Assembly: GCF_963259705.1 (NCBI RefSeq)
Contig: NC_081861.1
Coordinates: forward strand, 63,738,673-63,802,672
Direction of reading: 5' to 3'
Source: Myotis daubentonii
Lineage: Eukaryota > Chordata > Mammalia > Chiroptera > Vespertilionidae
Length of the DNA: 64,000 nucleotides
Every line of letters starts with the position of its first letter. The stretch's first letter is position 1. The position numbers and the translations under genes were made by a program. The notes under the pieces are model-generated. The model made no database searches and was not told the origin of the DNA. It saw only the letters and a program-made list of their open reading frames with translations. Positions 22,646 through 34,770 of this stretch are shown here, piece by piece.

Positions 22646-25032
22646 AGCTGTGAAAGCTCTCCTCTGGTCCTTTCATGGAGGAGTGTCCTGCCCTTTGAAC
22701 CTGGTGGGGTTCCTGCTTTTTGTTGCCCAGCATATGGGTTCTCTACTTTATCTTACCCCTGCGGTGATGACCACTGAAGCCATGTGTTGAAAATAGCTTG
22801 TAAGAAGGAAAGAACCTGCGCCCTTGAATCCCTGAATGAAAGGTCTCCCCGCAAATACTGCCTTGGACTGTTGTAGAGACTGCTAGTTTTCCACTCAATA
22901 TCTGTTCTCTCCTTCATCCTTACAAACAGAATTTCTAGACACTTGAGGATGTCAGTGTGTTAAGATAAAAATAGTATAGATTCTAGTCTCTGGCATGCTT
23001 TACAGGTCGAATGGCTATAAGCAGACATGTAAGCAGAAGTAGCCAGGACTTTTTGAAAGTCTCTTTTAAAGAGTCTGCTGTGTCCTTCCTCACTTTATCT
23101 TTTCTTCCTTTGCAAAGGCAGATGTAATGGCTAGAGTTTCAGCAACCATTATGAAACCACGCAGATGAAGGCCACTCATCCTAGGCATGCTAAATGAAGG
23201 CAATAAGGGAGACTGGTCCCCTGATGACATAGAAAGTTGTCATACAAGCCCTGGTGTAAAAATCTCCATATGTTTAATTACATAAAAGAAAAAAACAACC
23301 CTCATGCAAGCCAATAGTTTTAGGCTTGTAATACTAATAGCAGAATATAATTCCTAATTCATATATTCCTAATGTCATACTTCTTGTGTTTTCAGGGATC
23401 TTATTTATTATTAGCCGCTGGCTCTTCCTGACATTACCTGTCCATGTATCTGCAGTCCCTTCTGTGGCTTGCTTTTTGGATCTCTGTTATTTCCTCATGA
23501 ATCAGTCCTGTCTCCTGATCCTTGGTCAACTCCAATTTGGTCTGTCTTGCTTTCAACAGAAACCTGTCACACTTGATCAAGGTTAGAGTGAGTATATGAC
23601 AATCACTTCAAGGCAGACTCTAAAATGCTTCCCAACTAATGTAAATGCAGCAACTTGATTCTCTCAGCATGTTTTCTACATCCACTTTTTCCAGTCCCAA
23701 ATTTAGATGGTCTTGCCATCTCCATTTTCAGGTGAAAGTGAAAGAAATAATAATGTATAGATCATATGATGGACAACACTCTGTGAAATTCATCATTCAA
23801 GGAATAGAGGAGATTGGGGAGTGTGACCTATGATTTATAGGTGGGAAGACACCACTTATCATCTCTAGAAAGATCTGTTATACCTATTGGCTTTGCTCAT
23901 GTTGTGTAGTATATTGTTTTCCAGGTCAGGAAAATCTTACATTCATATTGAAGTTGTTTCTTTCTTTTGTGTATCCATGAAAGTAGGAAAATAATAAAAG
24001 ATGCTCACAGATAACTCATGGGCCAGTAACTTTTGTTCTCAATATGAGAGGTTGAAAGTGAAAATGTGAGCTTGTTGTGCCCAGCATGGTGTGATCGTTT
24101 GAAGAACATCACCTGATGAAAGCAATGATGAAGGGAGCAGATACACAAACAAGTAGGAAAGCCACATCTGTGGCTTCCAATTTGCCCATTATCACCTTGA
24201 GAAAAGCAATTGAAGGTGGGTAGTTTTGTGTATTCTTTCATTCCAATGAGAAAAATAAAATAGTAGCATCACCTACTGAAAAGTCAGAATAAGAAAAGTG
24301 AATATGTTTTTCTAAGGTAGACATATTTACTCCAGGCTGCTAAAGTTCTTGTGCCTAGATGACCTTGCATTTCTGGTGTGACTTCATAAGCTCTAGCTCT
24401 TAAAGCTGAGTTGATAAAAATGAACCAGTCTGTGCAGTGGGTCTATATGTTTAAAATCCAATTAATAATGATTTTCCCTTGACTTCTCTTTATATTTCCT
24501 TTGAAATAGTTTTTTATGCTAATGTGACTGATAGTTCTCCAAAAGCCTAAGTTAAGGTTACTCAAACTCTGTTAGAAAAATAGAATAGTTTAGTTAGAGA
24601 CAATTTTTAATCATTGAATCATTATAAGAGAAAGTGAAGTCATGGACAAATGAAAAACACAAACTCTGTCCTCAAATTATTTTAATCATCAGCTAGACCT
24701 CCTTAACCATCAAGTTGTTTGTTGTTTAAAAAGTTGCTGATAAATAGCTAAACTGACTAATAATTATATTCTTTAGTCTGCACACCAATTCCGAGCCATT
24801 TCTTTGAGCTTTAGGGGACCTTCTACACTTATGTGTCCAGATGACCTGAATGCCCTAAAGGTCTTCAGCACAATTGTGACCAATAAGGAGGAGGTGGTGG
24901 TGAGTAAAGAGAAAAGGGGGAATGGCATGTTATCTTATTCTGGGTTCCCAATACCATCCATCACTACTGGGACAGTATCTAGGTTGTTCGCCGGTTAATG
25001 GTAAATAAAAAAGAAAGTGTGGTCAAAGTAGA
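22646..25032. other. Unique sequence
   Basis: About 2.4 kb with no recognisable repeat or gene. Overlapping short open frames near 22554-22790 and 23386-23586 lack known motifs. Confidence 0.4.
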
Positions 25033-25040
25033 GCCTAGGG

Positions 25041-25275
25041 CAGTGATGGCGAACCTTTTGAGCTCGGCGTGTCAGCATTTTGAGAAACCCTAACTTAACT
25101 CTGGTGCCGTGTCACATATAGAAATGTTTTGATATTTGCAACCATAGTAAAACAAAGATTTATATTTTTGATATTTATTTTATATTTTTAAATGCCATTT
25201 AACAAAGAAAAATCAACCAAAAAAATGAGTTCGCGTGTTACCTTTGACATGCGTGTCATAGGTTCGCCATCACTG
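25041..25275 (+). mobile_element. hAT-type MITE with 16-bp terminal inverted repeats
   Basis: The element starts CAGTGATGGCGAACCT and ends AGGTTCGCCATCACTG, a perfect 16-bp inverted repeat. CAGTG termini and 8-bp flanks GCCTAGGG and GCCTACAG (6 of 8 matching) indicate hAT insertion. The 235-bp interior is AT-rich and non-coding, so it is a non-autonomous element. Confidence 0.92.
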
Positions 25276-25283
25276 GCCTACAG

Positions 25284-25779
25284 ACCAGAGCTAGATGTCA
25301 GCCAGGAAACTAGAGCTGAGGAAGGTTGAGGTCTCATAAGAATAAGGAGAAAGGGAAGTCACAGATTCTGGGAGGTGAAGGTCAAGAAATATATTCAAAA
25401 CCTCAATTTGCTCTGCATGGGGCTGAAGATGGAACTGACAGAAAGCTGGAGACTTTTACAGTGAGCTTTAATGTTGACACTATGTATATCTGCAATAAAA
25501 ATGTTAGGATTTAAAACATCAATACCTTTAGATTTAGACAGTTGCCTAAATTTCTGGGAAATTTCATCTGATAGTAGTGTCATAACCTTCATAACTTCCA
25601 CCACTAACTTTCTTGATGTCATTTTCGTGGGTCACTGGGGAAAGAAAGAGAAAGGTGAATGGGTGAGGGAAGGACCAGGGACCAAGCTCTGGCTTTGACT
25701 CCTACAGGAAGTGGCTATCGATGCCAATACCAGCGTCCAAAGGACTGGAGATGGCTCTGACTTACTCAGCATGGCAGCA
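25284..25779. other. Unique sequence
   Basis: No gene recognised. Overlapping open frames on both strands at 25326-25698 show no motif. Confidence 0.4.
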
Positions 25780-26070
25780 GCTGAGTAGCAACCCTTCCAT
25801 TTCTAGGAACTTATCCTATGGAAATAATCAAGAATGTGCCCCAAGGGATAACTTTCAGTATGTTCTTCTCAATGTTGTTTACTATAGAGAAAGGAAAGCG
25901 AAATGCCCAACAAGAAGGGAAGACTTATGTAGGTACGGAGCATACACCCATATAAGAGAATATATATGCAAGCATAAAAATAACGTTTTAGAGAAATAAC
26001 TGTATTTATTGACAAGGTGAAACTAACTTTAGAAAGGAGATTACATAAAAGTAGCAATTTCCCCCCCACT
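25780..26070 (+). repeat. Old LINE-1 3' fragment
   Basis: Blocks ACTTATCCTATGGAAATAAT, TTGTTTACTATAGAGAAAGG and ACTTATGTAGGTACGGAGC follow the 3' end of old L1 ORF2. Frames are broken. Confidence 0.55.
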
Positions 26071-26089
26071 TTCTACCCACATTATCCTG

Positions 26090-26290
26090 CATTATTTTCT
26101 TTAATACTACTTGCCACATGGCATACTCTATATTTACCTGTTTATTTTTTATTTTCTGTATCCTTTCCCCTCATTAGAATGTAAGCTCCATAAGGGCAGG
26201 GACTTTGTTTTGTTCACCATTGTATTCCCCACTCCTAATAGAATGTCTGGTGTGCAGTGGGTGCACAATAAACATTGATTGAATGGCTAA
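26090..26290 (+). repeat. LINE-2 (L2) 3' end
   Basis: CATTAGAATGTAAGCTCCAT, AAGGGCAGGGACTTTGTTTT and ACAATAAACATTGATTGAAT are the characteristic last blocks of L2. Confidence 0.8.
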
Positions 26291-27689
26291 ATAATTACAG
26301 TATGTGTTCTAGATCAGCACAAAGTATAGGAGCACAGAGGAATGGCTCAGTCTGGATGATGATTAGGAAAGACTTCCTGGAGAAGATGCTTCTGGATCTA
26401 TATTAAAGCACGTGCAAGAGAGAGACATGAGGAAGTGTCCTACTGTCCCCTTCACCCTCCACTGGCTCCTGCTGCTGAAGTCCCGGCCTTGTTCTTTCTC
26501 CTCTAATCCTGTCCATATTACAGCTTTCCCTCTTTAGTTTACTTCCTGCTCCCCAAAACTCTTGCCCAAATATACAAAGTTATGTTTTTGGCCATTATTG
26601 CATGCCATGATGAAGAAAGTTGCACAGATTTCATATAGTTTAAAATTGTGGGAAATGGATTGAGTTCATGTGGTTTCAAGTAAATTAAATTGGAGAAAAT
26701 GTTATAATAAACTAAACCCATCCAATGAGTATTATAACATATGAACAAAATATTTGAGTGCCACTAAAACAAACAGGGAATATAAGAGAAACACATTAAG
26801 AAATGAAAATAAAATTCCATTTCAAAGAGGTCATTGGCTATCATACTACACAACAAAGAAAATGAAAGGAAAGTATTTCATTTTGGTTATCAAATTAAAA
26901 TACAATAAAATCTATAGTAACAGACCACAGTTCTATATGAATTAAATTATAAAAATTTAATCTTCAGTTTTAAATATTGTATTTCAAAAATTACACTCTG
27001 CTCATAAACTAATCAATATACAGCCCCATCTTTATGAAAGGGTTAGATTTATAAATGTTACATTATACTGAACACATATTATTCAATATAAATGTCACAA
27101 ATGAAACACTTGGAATGTGGGCTAAACGCATTTACAGTCCAGGTATTGCTTTGCCAATATTAAAATTGCAGGATGGAGTTAAAATTTTGTTATCAGTATT
27201 GAAATTAGTCATAGCCCATTTAATTATTTAAAAGAATTATAATATCATCAAGGCTAATTAGATAGGTGGGAAAATCAATTACATAGTACGTGTGTAAAGT
27301 TTTAAAATAAAAGAAGCAGTTGGGATATACTCAGTACAAATGTGCCTGGTTCTTAGCCAAGACAAAAGCATCAAGGTAATGTCTGCCAAGATCTATGTGA
27401 AACAAAATTACATGGCATCTAGCTGCAGTAATGTTGACATAACAAAGGGAGTTTAATTTTTTGGAGTAAAAGACAAACATATTCAAAAGCATGTAGCACT
27501 TTATGTAGGTAGACCTTATGAAGTGCGATATGAAAATGAGATGAAAAACTGATGGGAGTTCTCAAATGAAATAGCCTCCATTTCTACAGCCTACACCCAG
27601 CAGAGCAAAAAGTCCTCTTTTATGTTGATATACTCAGCATCTGAGTGAACATATTGTATTAGAGATATGATAATTTTATATAATAGAAT
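26291..27689. other. Mostly unique AT-rich sequence
   Basis: The first 200 bp may hold degraded L2 (AGGAAAGACTTCCTGGAGAA near 26365). The remainder is AT-rich and unrecognised. Confidence 0.4.
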
Positions 27690-27865
27690 TATAGACCTCT
27701 GAGTTGAAGGGGACCTTGAAGATCATCAGGTTGAACCCTTTAGCTTGCTGAGACAGAGCACAAACTCTGTGTGATTTTGCCAAGGCCACAGACAGAGTTT
27801 GGACTGGAATCTAGACTTTTTTCTCTCCTGATCCAACACTCATTCCCCTGTAACATATTGCTTCA
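27690..27865 (-). repeat. Possible MIR-family relic
   Basis: GAAGGGGACCTTGAAGATCA, GATTTTGCCAAGGCCACAGA and TTTGGACTGGAATCTAGAC resemble the core-SINE/MIR3 pattern read in reverse. Strongly diverged. Confidence 0.4.
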
Positions 27866-28776
27866 CATTTGAGACTAAAGTGCAACTTTACACAGCACTC
27901 CAGATTTTTAGAAGCCAAGTTAAGCATAAAGATGACAATTTCCAGAATGCCAAACACAAAGTACTCCCCTTACAATGATGGGCAATGAGGCATGATTATT
28001 AAAAAAAATCTATCCTTCATAAGGCCATTGCATCAATTCCTGCCCTGTCCTCCCAAATCAAGCAAAGCAAACACTTTCCTTATTTTGATCTGGACGATCT
28101 GATGGGGAACAGAACACGTGTTCAATGAAACTTTCAATTTTAGTCAATGAAATTCTTTGGTAGCTTTCTAAAAGCAATTACTTTAACCATTTTAAAGATC
28201 AATATTTGGATCAACTCACCTGCATCCAAATCCACTGGGAAGATGACAACATGACTGGAACAACTCCACTTTGATTCATTTTAGTGGTAATACATAATCA
28301 TGACTGAGGCTTAATCTTGTCCTATGTCCGGAAGGTCCTTGATAGTCCTCTGAAATTCATCTGTTCCCAAGTTCATCAACATGTTTTCATGTTTTTACAG
28401 TTCTTTTTATTTCTCTTGAATCATATTTCTATTTCCTTGACATATCCTCATATACTGGCTTTTCAAAACACACTAATTTTTTTTCCTAGCTTGAGGGCCG
28501 TCCCTCCTGTCCTTCCCATTTAACACACAAAATGTTCTCAAGAGTAGAAAGCAGCAAAGTCAATTAAAGATACAGTTGCTTGCAGATACCTAGATACCCT
28601 CACAAGTTTCATAGCTCATGCTACTATGGGCATTTTAAGATTTTTTGAAAATAGTCAAGACATCCTAAAATGTAATCCAGTAAATGTCAAGAGTTTTTCT
28701 CTATATGCAGTCAGGAAAAAACCAGTTCAGGAATAGGCTTTGCCCGGAAGCTTTAAAGATAATCACTTCAAAGTTG
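27866..28776. other. Unique sequence
   Basis: No repeat or gene recognised. Confidence 0.4.
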
Positions 28777-29201
28777 TCATTATGGGTTGAATTATGTACC
28801 CCCAATAATTCACATGCTGAAGCCTTAACTCACAGGACCTCAGAATGTGGCCTTATTGGAAGTAGGGTCATTGGCTTGCAGTTAGGATTAGTGAGGATGA
28901 GGCCAGTAGGTGGGCCCTAATCCAGTATGACTGTGTCCTTATAAAAAGGAGAAATTTGGACACAGAGACAGACATGCACAGAGGGAAGACAACGTAAAGA
29001 CACACAGGGAGAAGACAGTCATCTGTGAGCCAGGGGACAGCCCTGGAACAGATCCTTCACTCACAGCACTCAGAAGGAACCAAACCTGCTGACACCTTGA
29101 CCTTGAATTTCTAGTCTCCAGAACTGTGTGTGACACAACTTCTCTTGTTCAAGCAACTCAGTTTGTGGTACTTTGTTACAGCAGCCTTACCAAATTAATA
29201 C
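28777..29201 (+). mobile_element. MaLR (ERVL-MaLR) solo LTR
   Basis: Blocks ATGGGTTGAATTATGTACCC, GTGGGCCCTAATCCAGTATG, TGTCCTTATAAAAAGGAGAA (TATA-like TATAAAAA), TTTGGACACAGAGACAGACA and TTTGTGGTACTTTGTTACAG follow a MaLR LTR. A possible 5-bp duplication AGTTG (28772-28776 and 29202-29206) fits class III integration but leaves the terminal TG and CA mutated or shifted. Confidence 0.75.
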
Positions 29202-29504
29202 AGTTGCCTATCTGAAGTTTCACAAAAACAAATTCCATAAAAAGTCACTTAAATAGACATTATATTGATTAATCAGCAATCATAAAACAGACCATATAGA
29301 AGTGACACATGATACGGCCTTATGGTAGTTTAACTAAGAGAGATTCCCTAAACTGATTGGAAAATTCAGTTAAACAAAACCTCAACTTAACCAATCCGGT
29401 TTTATAATTCAAAATAGTGTTGAGAATCCCTTAAAAAAGCCATACACTAGAGTTAGAGTGGTAAACAAAAATCAGCTGTGGTCTCTGCTCATGAGGCTCA
29501 TGTG

Positions 29505-29506
<2 letters not shown>

Positions 29507-29545
<39 letters not shown>

Positions 29546-29549
29546 TGTC
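29507..29549. repeat. (GT)n microsatellite
   Basis: About 43 bp of GT with one TAT interruption. Confidence 0.95.
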
Positions 29550-29604
29550 TAAATTGAAGAGGACAATGCATGGAAAGGAACAAGAATAGAACCAAAATTT
29601 AAGG

Positions 29605-29785
29605 ACCTGTACATATTATTTCATTTAATTTCCACAACAATTCTATGAGATACTCATCATTACCTATATTTTAGAGATAAAGAAGCTGAGGCCCAGAGAA
29701 AATAAGAAACTGAAAAGTAAAGGAAGTGCAATTCAAACCCAGATTTTTCTACCTGCAAAATTCTGTTTGTTTCACTAACCTACTT
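29605..29785 (-). repeat. MIR SINE
   Basis: Plus-strand ATTATTTCATTTAATTTCCA, AAGAAGCTGAGGCCCAGAGA and CAATTCAAACCCAGATTTTT are the reversed MIR blocks. Confidence 0.7.
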
Positions 29786-30600
29786 TTCAGAAAGAAGAGG
29801 AGGAGAAAAGGAGAACGTGTGCACCTATGTAATCCGTACAGTGCTACGTATGTATACTTGGGATTGTACAGTCAGTGCATGTCTATCTGAGGCAAAGTAC
29901 TACATCTAGGAATTGGACTCAGCCCAAAGACACAATTATATCTGAATACTGATTTTTTTTTTTAACTTACCACCTAAAAACCATTCTCGCTTCTTAGCAC
30001 CAGCTTTCTGTCAACGGCACACAGACATTTTACTACTGACCCAGGCTTTTCAAGTAGACCATAGAATGATTCCTAAGGCATTGATTATGTACATCTCTTC
30101 CCCTTCAACAGTGAGTAAATGGCACTTTCCAAGGTTGATGTTGGTAAACATAACAGGGTAGCCTCTGAAACGTGATTTGTGTGCATCTGGAGTTAGCTCT
30201 GTGGCCCAAAGTTAAAATCATATTGGCTAAATCCACAAGCAACATTTCAGAATACCAAAATATTGATTGACAATACAAAATAAAACTCTCATAGTGGATG
30301 GAATACTCATGTTGATATGACCAAAGTGTTCTCTCCCCAGAGGATAGCTTGAGGAGCAAGCAAAGAATATTAGTGGGATGAAATTTATGTGTAATGACAA
30401 CTAGCTCTGAAAGACCAATGTGTTTATTTCTGGAACAGGCATATTGAATTGCTAAAGGGCCTGAAGTGCTCTATGGCCTTCACACTCTCTCCCCAGGGCA
30501 ATGCTAGGATGAGTATTGCCAAGGCCTTTGTCATTCTCCTAAATTCCTGTCTGCCAACATGCTCTTGCATGGACCAACTCTTTCTTTAAATATGGTAATA
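29786..30600. other. Unique sequence
   Basis: No gene or repeat recognised up to the Helitron boundary. Confidence 0.4.
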
Positions 30601-31263
30601 TTAGTGACCCAGTGCATGAAATTTGTGCACATTAAAAGGGAATTAATTAGAGGAAATATTTTAATATTGCTATTTGCCCATTCTCTATAATAGAAGTATC
30701 AGAGATGAAAGAAAATATGTAAAATGTATATGAAAACCTTCCTCCTGTCAGAGTCTGGGGTGCGCCATGGGAACCAGAGTCAAGTCCCTGCCTACCCATG
30801 TGTGCCTTGAAATCATGTGAGACCAATACCCAGCCAGCCCCACCCCTATTGGGCTAGATCCAGACCCGGCCAGCCCCACCCCTGTCAAGCCCCACTGAAT
30901 GGGGGACACGGCCTCAGGTCGCCTGGCCTGGCACCAGGGCAGGTGGCAGGGCCTGAGGTACCCCGTCAAGCTCTGCTGGGCGGGAGACGCAGCCTGAGGT
31001 CCTCCAGCCTGGTGCCAGGGTGGGGGGGGGGCGGCCTGAGGTCCTCTGTCAAGCCCCACCAGGCGTGGGGGCACAGCCTCAGGTCCCCTGCCCTGGCCCA
31101 GCACCGTGCAGCCTCAGGTCCCTGCTGATTGCTCATTACAGGAACTCGGCCTCTGCTGAGTAAGCCATCTTGTATTACAGAATCCCTGTCTCTGCTGTGG
31201 GAGCAGCCATCTTGACCATTACAGTGTGATGGTCAATTTGCATATTCCCTCTTTATTAGATAG
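30601..31263 (-). mobile_element. Non-autonomous Helitron sharing the 3' end of the 42.9-kb element
   Basis: Plus-strand left edge TTAG (reversed CTAA, still CTRR) lies after an A and is followed by CAGTGCATGAAATTTGTGCA and AATTAATTAGAGGAAATATT. These are the reverse complement of the last 70 bp of the Helitron at 42935-43940. The right edge carries ATGGTCAATTTGCATATTCC then CTTTATTAGATAG, the reversed 5' end. The interior 30850-31110 repeats a unit of 60-70 bp around GCCTCAGGTC and CCAGGG. There is no helicase sequence. Confidence 0.85.
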
Positions 31264-31788
31264 GGTATTTTGTTTGTCTTGATTTGGCCTGGGGACCATT
31301 CTCTTTTTGTAGCTTATGTTTGCCTATCTATAATGGTCCCTTAGGCCTTGATTTCATAGTTTTAACTCTTAGAGGATAAAACAATGCTCAAGTTTTTAGG
31401 AGGTAACTTACTCTTGGCTATACACACTTCCCTCTTTCTCCCATGTACTTTATATAGTATGCAAAAACCTTACCTCATTATTTTTTAGACATGAGTTCTC
31501 TCTTTTGTAGTTTTTGCTTTTTGTGTGTTTGTGAAAACCCTCTGGCTATTTTTAGAGTATACTATGACACTAATAGAAAATTTTAAGTCTTGAATGCTAG
31601 GAGCTTCACCATATTTTTCTACTAAGAGGAAGAGAAAAAAACTTCCAGATGGAAACTGATTTCAAGTGGAGAGTAAAACATAGCTTATAAAAAATGAAAA
31701 TAAATATTAGTTATGACATGTTTAAGAATTTCTACCTTTTACTCATGTGCATATAATTAATAAGTTGGTATAACTACACATGTATAAT
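31264..31788. other. Unique sequence
   Basis: T-rich DNA. Nothing recognised. Confidence 0.4.
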
Positions 31789-31797
31789 CAAATTTAT

Positions 31798-32016
31798 TTT
31801 TGAAGTATTTTAAAATTGATTTTAGATAAAGAGGAAGGGAGAGGGAGAGAGAGATAGAAACATCAATGATGAGGGAGAACATTGATTGGCTGCCTTCTGC
31901 ACACCCCACACTGGGGATTGAGCCCATAACCTGGGCATGTGCCCTGACAGGAAACTGAACCAGTGACCTCTTATATGCATGGGCTGATGCTCAACCACTG
32001 AGCTGCACTGGCCGGC
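31798..32016 (-). repeat. Ves SINE with 9-bp target-site duplication
   Basis: Reverse-complement Ves: TTAAAATTGATTTTAGATAA at the tail side, CCACTGAGCTGCACTGGCCG at the 5' side. TCAAATTTA occurs at 31789-31797 and 32017-32025. Confidence 0.92.
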
Positions 32017-32500
32017 TCAAATTTAATATTACCACTGTTCTCTGCTTTGCTTTGTGAAATTGGTGGATTCCTGGAAAGTTCATCATAAAATGCAGTACTA
32101 AGAGCTCTAGACATGAAGTCAGCAATCCTGAGGTCTCTCCTTTCTTCCTGTGGGCACTGTATGGAGGGTCACAGAAAAGTGACCCCTGTAAAGAGGGTCA
32201 CACTAAGAGGAAGTACTTTGGAAAGAATTAGTTGGAACTTTTCAGAAAAGAAAAGATAATGACTTTCTTGTGACAGTGTCCAAGCTGTATATCAACAATG
32301 CCAAACTTACTGGAAATTCTAGTGTTATCTAGATTTTCATTTCTCATCTAAAAACCTGTCCAGATTTTGCTATGTATTCATTCCTATAAGCTATCACCTC
32401 CATGCAGACAACCCTCAAATCGATCCCAGCCATAACTTTTACCTTGAGCTACAGAATGGGGTTCTCATATGCCTGTGGATCATCTCTGCTGGGATGCTTT

Positions 32501-32630
32501 TACAAAGTAGGGCAAAAGTAGGTTTACAGTTGCAAGTACTTGAAACACAGAGTTTATTCTTGAATTATGATTTATTATTGTATTATTTTCCTTATGAACA
32601 ACTGTAAATCTACTTTTGCCTCACCCTGTA
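32501..32630. mobile_element. Mariner-like MITE
   Basis: A 130-bp element with terminal inverted repeats of about 30 bp: left TAGGGCAAAAGTAGGTTTAC and right GTAAATCTACTTTTGCCTCA, pairing with a few mismatches, bounded by TA at each end. No ORF. The repeats resemble mammalian mariner-type elements. Confidence 0.8.
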
Positions 32631-32639
32631 TACACCGCA

Positions 32640-32871
32640 CATTCAGCATCATTAAAGAACTCATCATTTTCTGCATCAAACTTTCAACTACAATTTCTTC
32701 TCCTAACACCTCAAATATGAAACTACAGGGTTAATCCCCTTCAGCATTTTCCTATTGCCTACTAGTAGTTAGAACATAGTACAAGGCTTTTCATGATCTG
32801 GCTCCAATCGGCCTCATATTTCACCACTTTGCTGCAAATATGTTTCGGCCATACTAAAGTAGTTGTAGTTT
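32640..32871 (+). repeat. LINE-2 (L2) fragment, left part
   Basis: CATCAAACTTTCAACTACAA, AAGGCTTTTCATGATCTGGC and CTCCAATCGGCCTCATATTT follow L2. The sequence is interrupted by an LTR and resumes at 33629. Confidence 0.65.
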
Positions 32872-33628
32872 TGAAAGGGGCAGAAATAGAATGTGGGAAC
32901 CAGCTAGTATTGTAAGAAATATTAATCATGCTCTGTTCACCATGATTGCTCTGTGGGTCACGACCCCTGAAAATACATCCTGCATATCAGATATTTACAT
33001 TACGATTCATAACAGTAGCAAAATTACAGTTATGAAATAGCAATGAAAATAATTTTATGGTTGGGGGTCACCACAACATGAGGAACTGTATTAAAGGGTC
33101 GTGGCATTAGGACGGTTGAGAACCACTGGTTTATTCTGTTCAAAGAAGGCACATTCTACCCTGTCTGGAGCCCTTCCTCTCTGTTTGGAGCTGCCTATTA
33201 TCATGGAAAGATTAACAACTTTGCTGCAAAACCCAGAATCGCCAGGCCTGTGAAGGTCCCCAGTCCTTTTTGCATAACTGCAGGCCTTTGCAGACCTCCA
33301 GCCTCCTCACCGGCTAACTGTCCATCTGGCACTCCCTTTGGCTATTTCCCCATGTAACTTCAGGCCTTGCATATCACTAAGCCCTTTGTAGACTCCTAGT
33401 CCATTTGCATATCTGTAAACTGCCCTTTTGCCTACTTTTCCTTTGTGGTCTTGCTATATAAGCAACTGGCTTATGGTGAGTTGCAGAGCAGATTTTTGTG
33501 GATGACCTGCTGCTTTCCCGTGCTACTGGCAGTATTGGAATAAACGCTCATATATGATTCAACCCTGTCTCTGCTTAATTGGCTCGAGTAGTGACAGGCA
33601 GCCTGGACCCATTGTTTGTCCAGTTACA
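32872..33628 (+). mobile_element. Class-I-like ERV solo LTR carrying a SPIN insertion
   Basis: Starts TGAAAGGGGCAG, close in form to gammaretroviral LTR starts, and ends CCAGTTACA. It has a TATA-like TATATAAG at 33455-33462 and an AATAAA signal at 33539-33544, both on the plus strand and in U3-R-U5 order. The 4-bp flanks GTTT and GTCT differ at one base, which fits a 4-bp class I duplication. No internal viral genes adjoin, so it is a solo LTR left after recombination. Confidence 0.75.
32949..33128 (+). mobile_element. SPIN-type hAT element, left end degraded
   Basis: CTGTGGGTCACGACCCCTG, GATATTTACATTACGATTCA, GGGGGTCACCACAACATGAG and a right end GGTTGAGAACCACTG match SPIN-family non-autonomous copies. 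The left terminus is not intact and no 8-bp duplication can be paired. Confidence 0.8.
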
Positions 33629-33990
33629 GTCTCTCTAATCTGCCATGCTATATCTTGCTTACGTATGATGTTCCCTGTTCTTGGAATACTCTTCCTGCCT
33701 TCTTATTCATTTCTTCTGCTTTATGAATTCCTATCTAACTTTCAAGACTCAGCTTAAGTATCACCTCCTCCAGGAAGCCTTCTTGAATACCCCCTTTGTG
33801 TTTGCATGACTCCCTTGATGTAATACTTACATTACATCTTCTATTATAGTTGTTGATTAACTTCCCTGTAACCTCCACTACACTGTAAGCTCCTTGAAGA
33901 TTCTGTCTCATTCATCTCTGTATCACCAAAGCGAAGAGAGTGCTTTGCACAGATAAGTACATGTTTGTTAAATGAACACATGGATATAAA
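33629..33990 (+). repeat. LINE-2 (L2) fragment, right part
   Basis: The L2 resumes after the LTR: CTTGGAATACTCTTCCTGCC, CTCAGCTTAAGTATCACCTC, CACTGTAAGCTCCTTGAAGA and AAGTACATGTTTGTTAAATG. It runs to the L2 3' end. Confidence 0.8.
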
Positions 33991-34762
33991 CTTCATTATT
34001 AATATGCTGACCAGTGCACCACCCAGCAGAAATTGGAATTTACGTAGTAACCCAGCAGTTCAGGTTAGAGAAGCAAAGTAATTTACTAGAATTCAAGTAT
34101 TAGGCAAGGCAAGGTAAAAAAGAAACACAATATGATATGATTAAGACCCAGGACATGGGATGAATACCAGGTATACTATGGCCATAGAAAAAAAAAGCCA
34201 AGATCATAAACCAGAGTAAAAATTTAATCTGAGCAAGATTAAAACTGTGAATAACAAAACACAGAGACAAGAAAAAGTTAATAGTTTTTCTCCCACCTTC
34301 TAAATTCTTCTAGAGTCTAGACTTGTTTAATATCCAAATTAACAGAGACAGATTAACAGAAAAAATCAAAGTTTAATACATGTGCATGAGGAATTCACAT
34401 AGACATGATAAATCCATGAAAATTCTAAAAACAGTGAGGCAACATTTTGTGTATAAGACATTTTTGGACAAAGGAGAAAGTGGGGGAGGACAGGGTCTTA
34501 GATTTCAGAATGAGAATGGGCAATTTACAGGTAGTTGAGGAAGAGCAGAAAATACTTGGCAGGATAATCCTTGCTGGGCAACTCAGAAACAATGGGCCTC
34601 AGTGGGTATCTAGCTAACGGGCCCCTGCCAGAAGACCTCTTGTTTACCATACTTAATTCAGATTAGGCTAAGGCAGCATCCTAAAATCTTCTTACTGAAG
34701 CAGGTTTTCTGTCTGCATCTCTGGGGCAGGAAAGAGGGGAGGGTCAAAGCTTCCTTCTGAGT
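33991..34762. other. Unique sequence
   Basis: No repeat or gene recognised. Confidence 0.4.
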
Positions 34763-34770
34763 CTTTTGTT

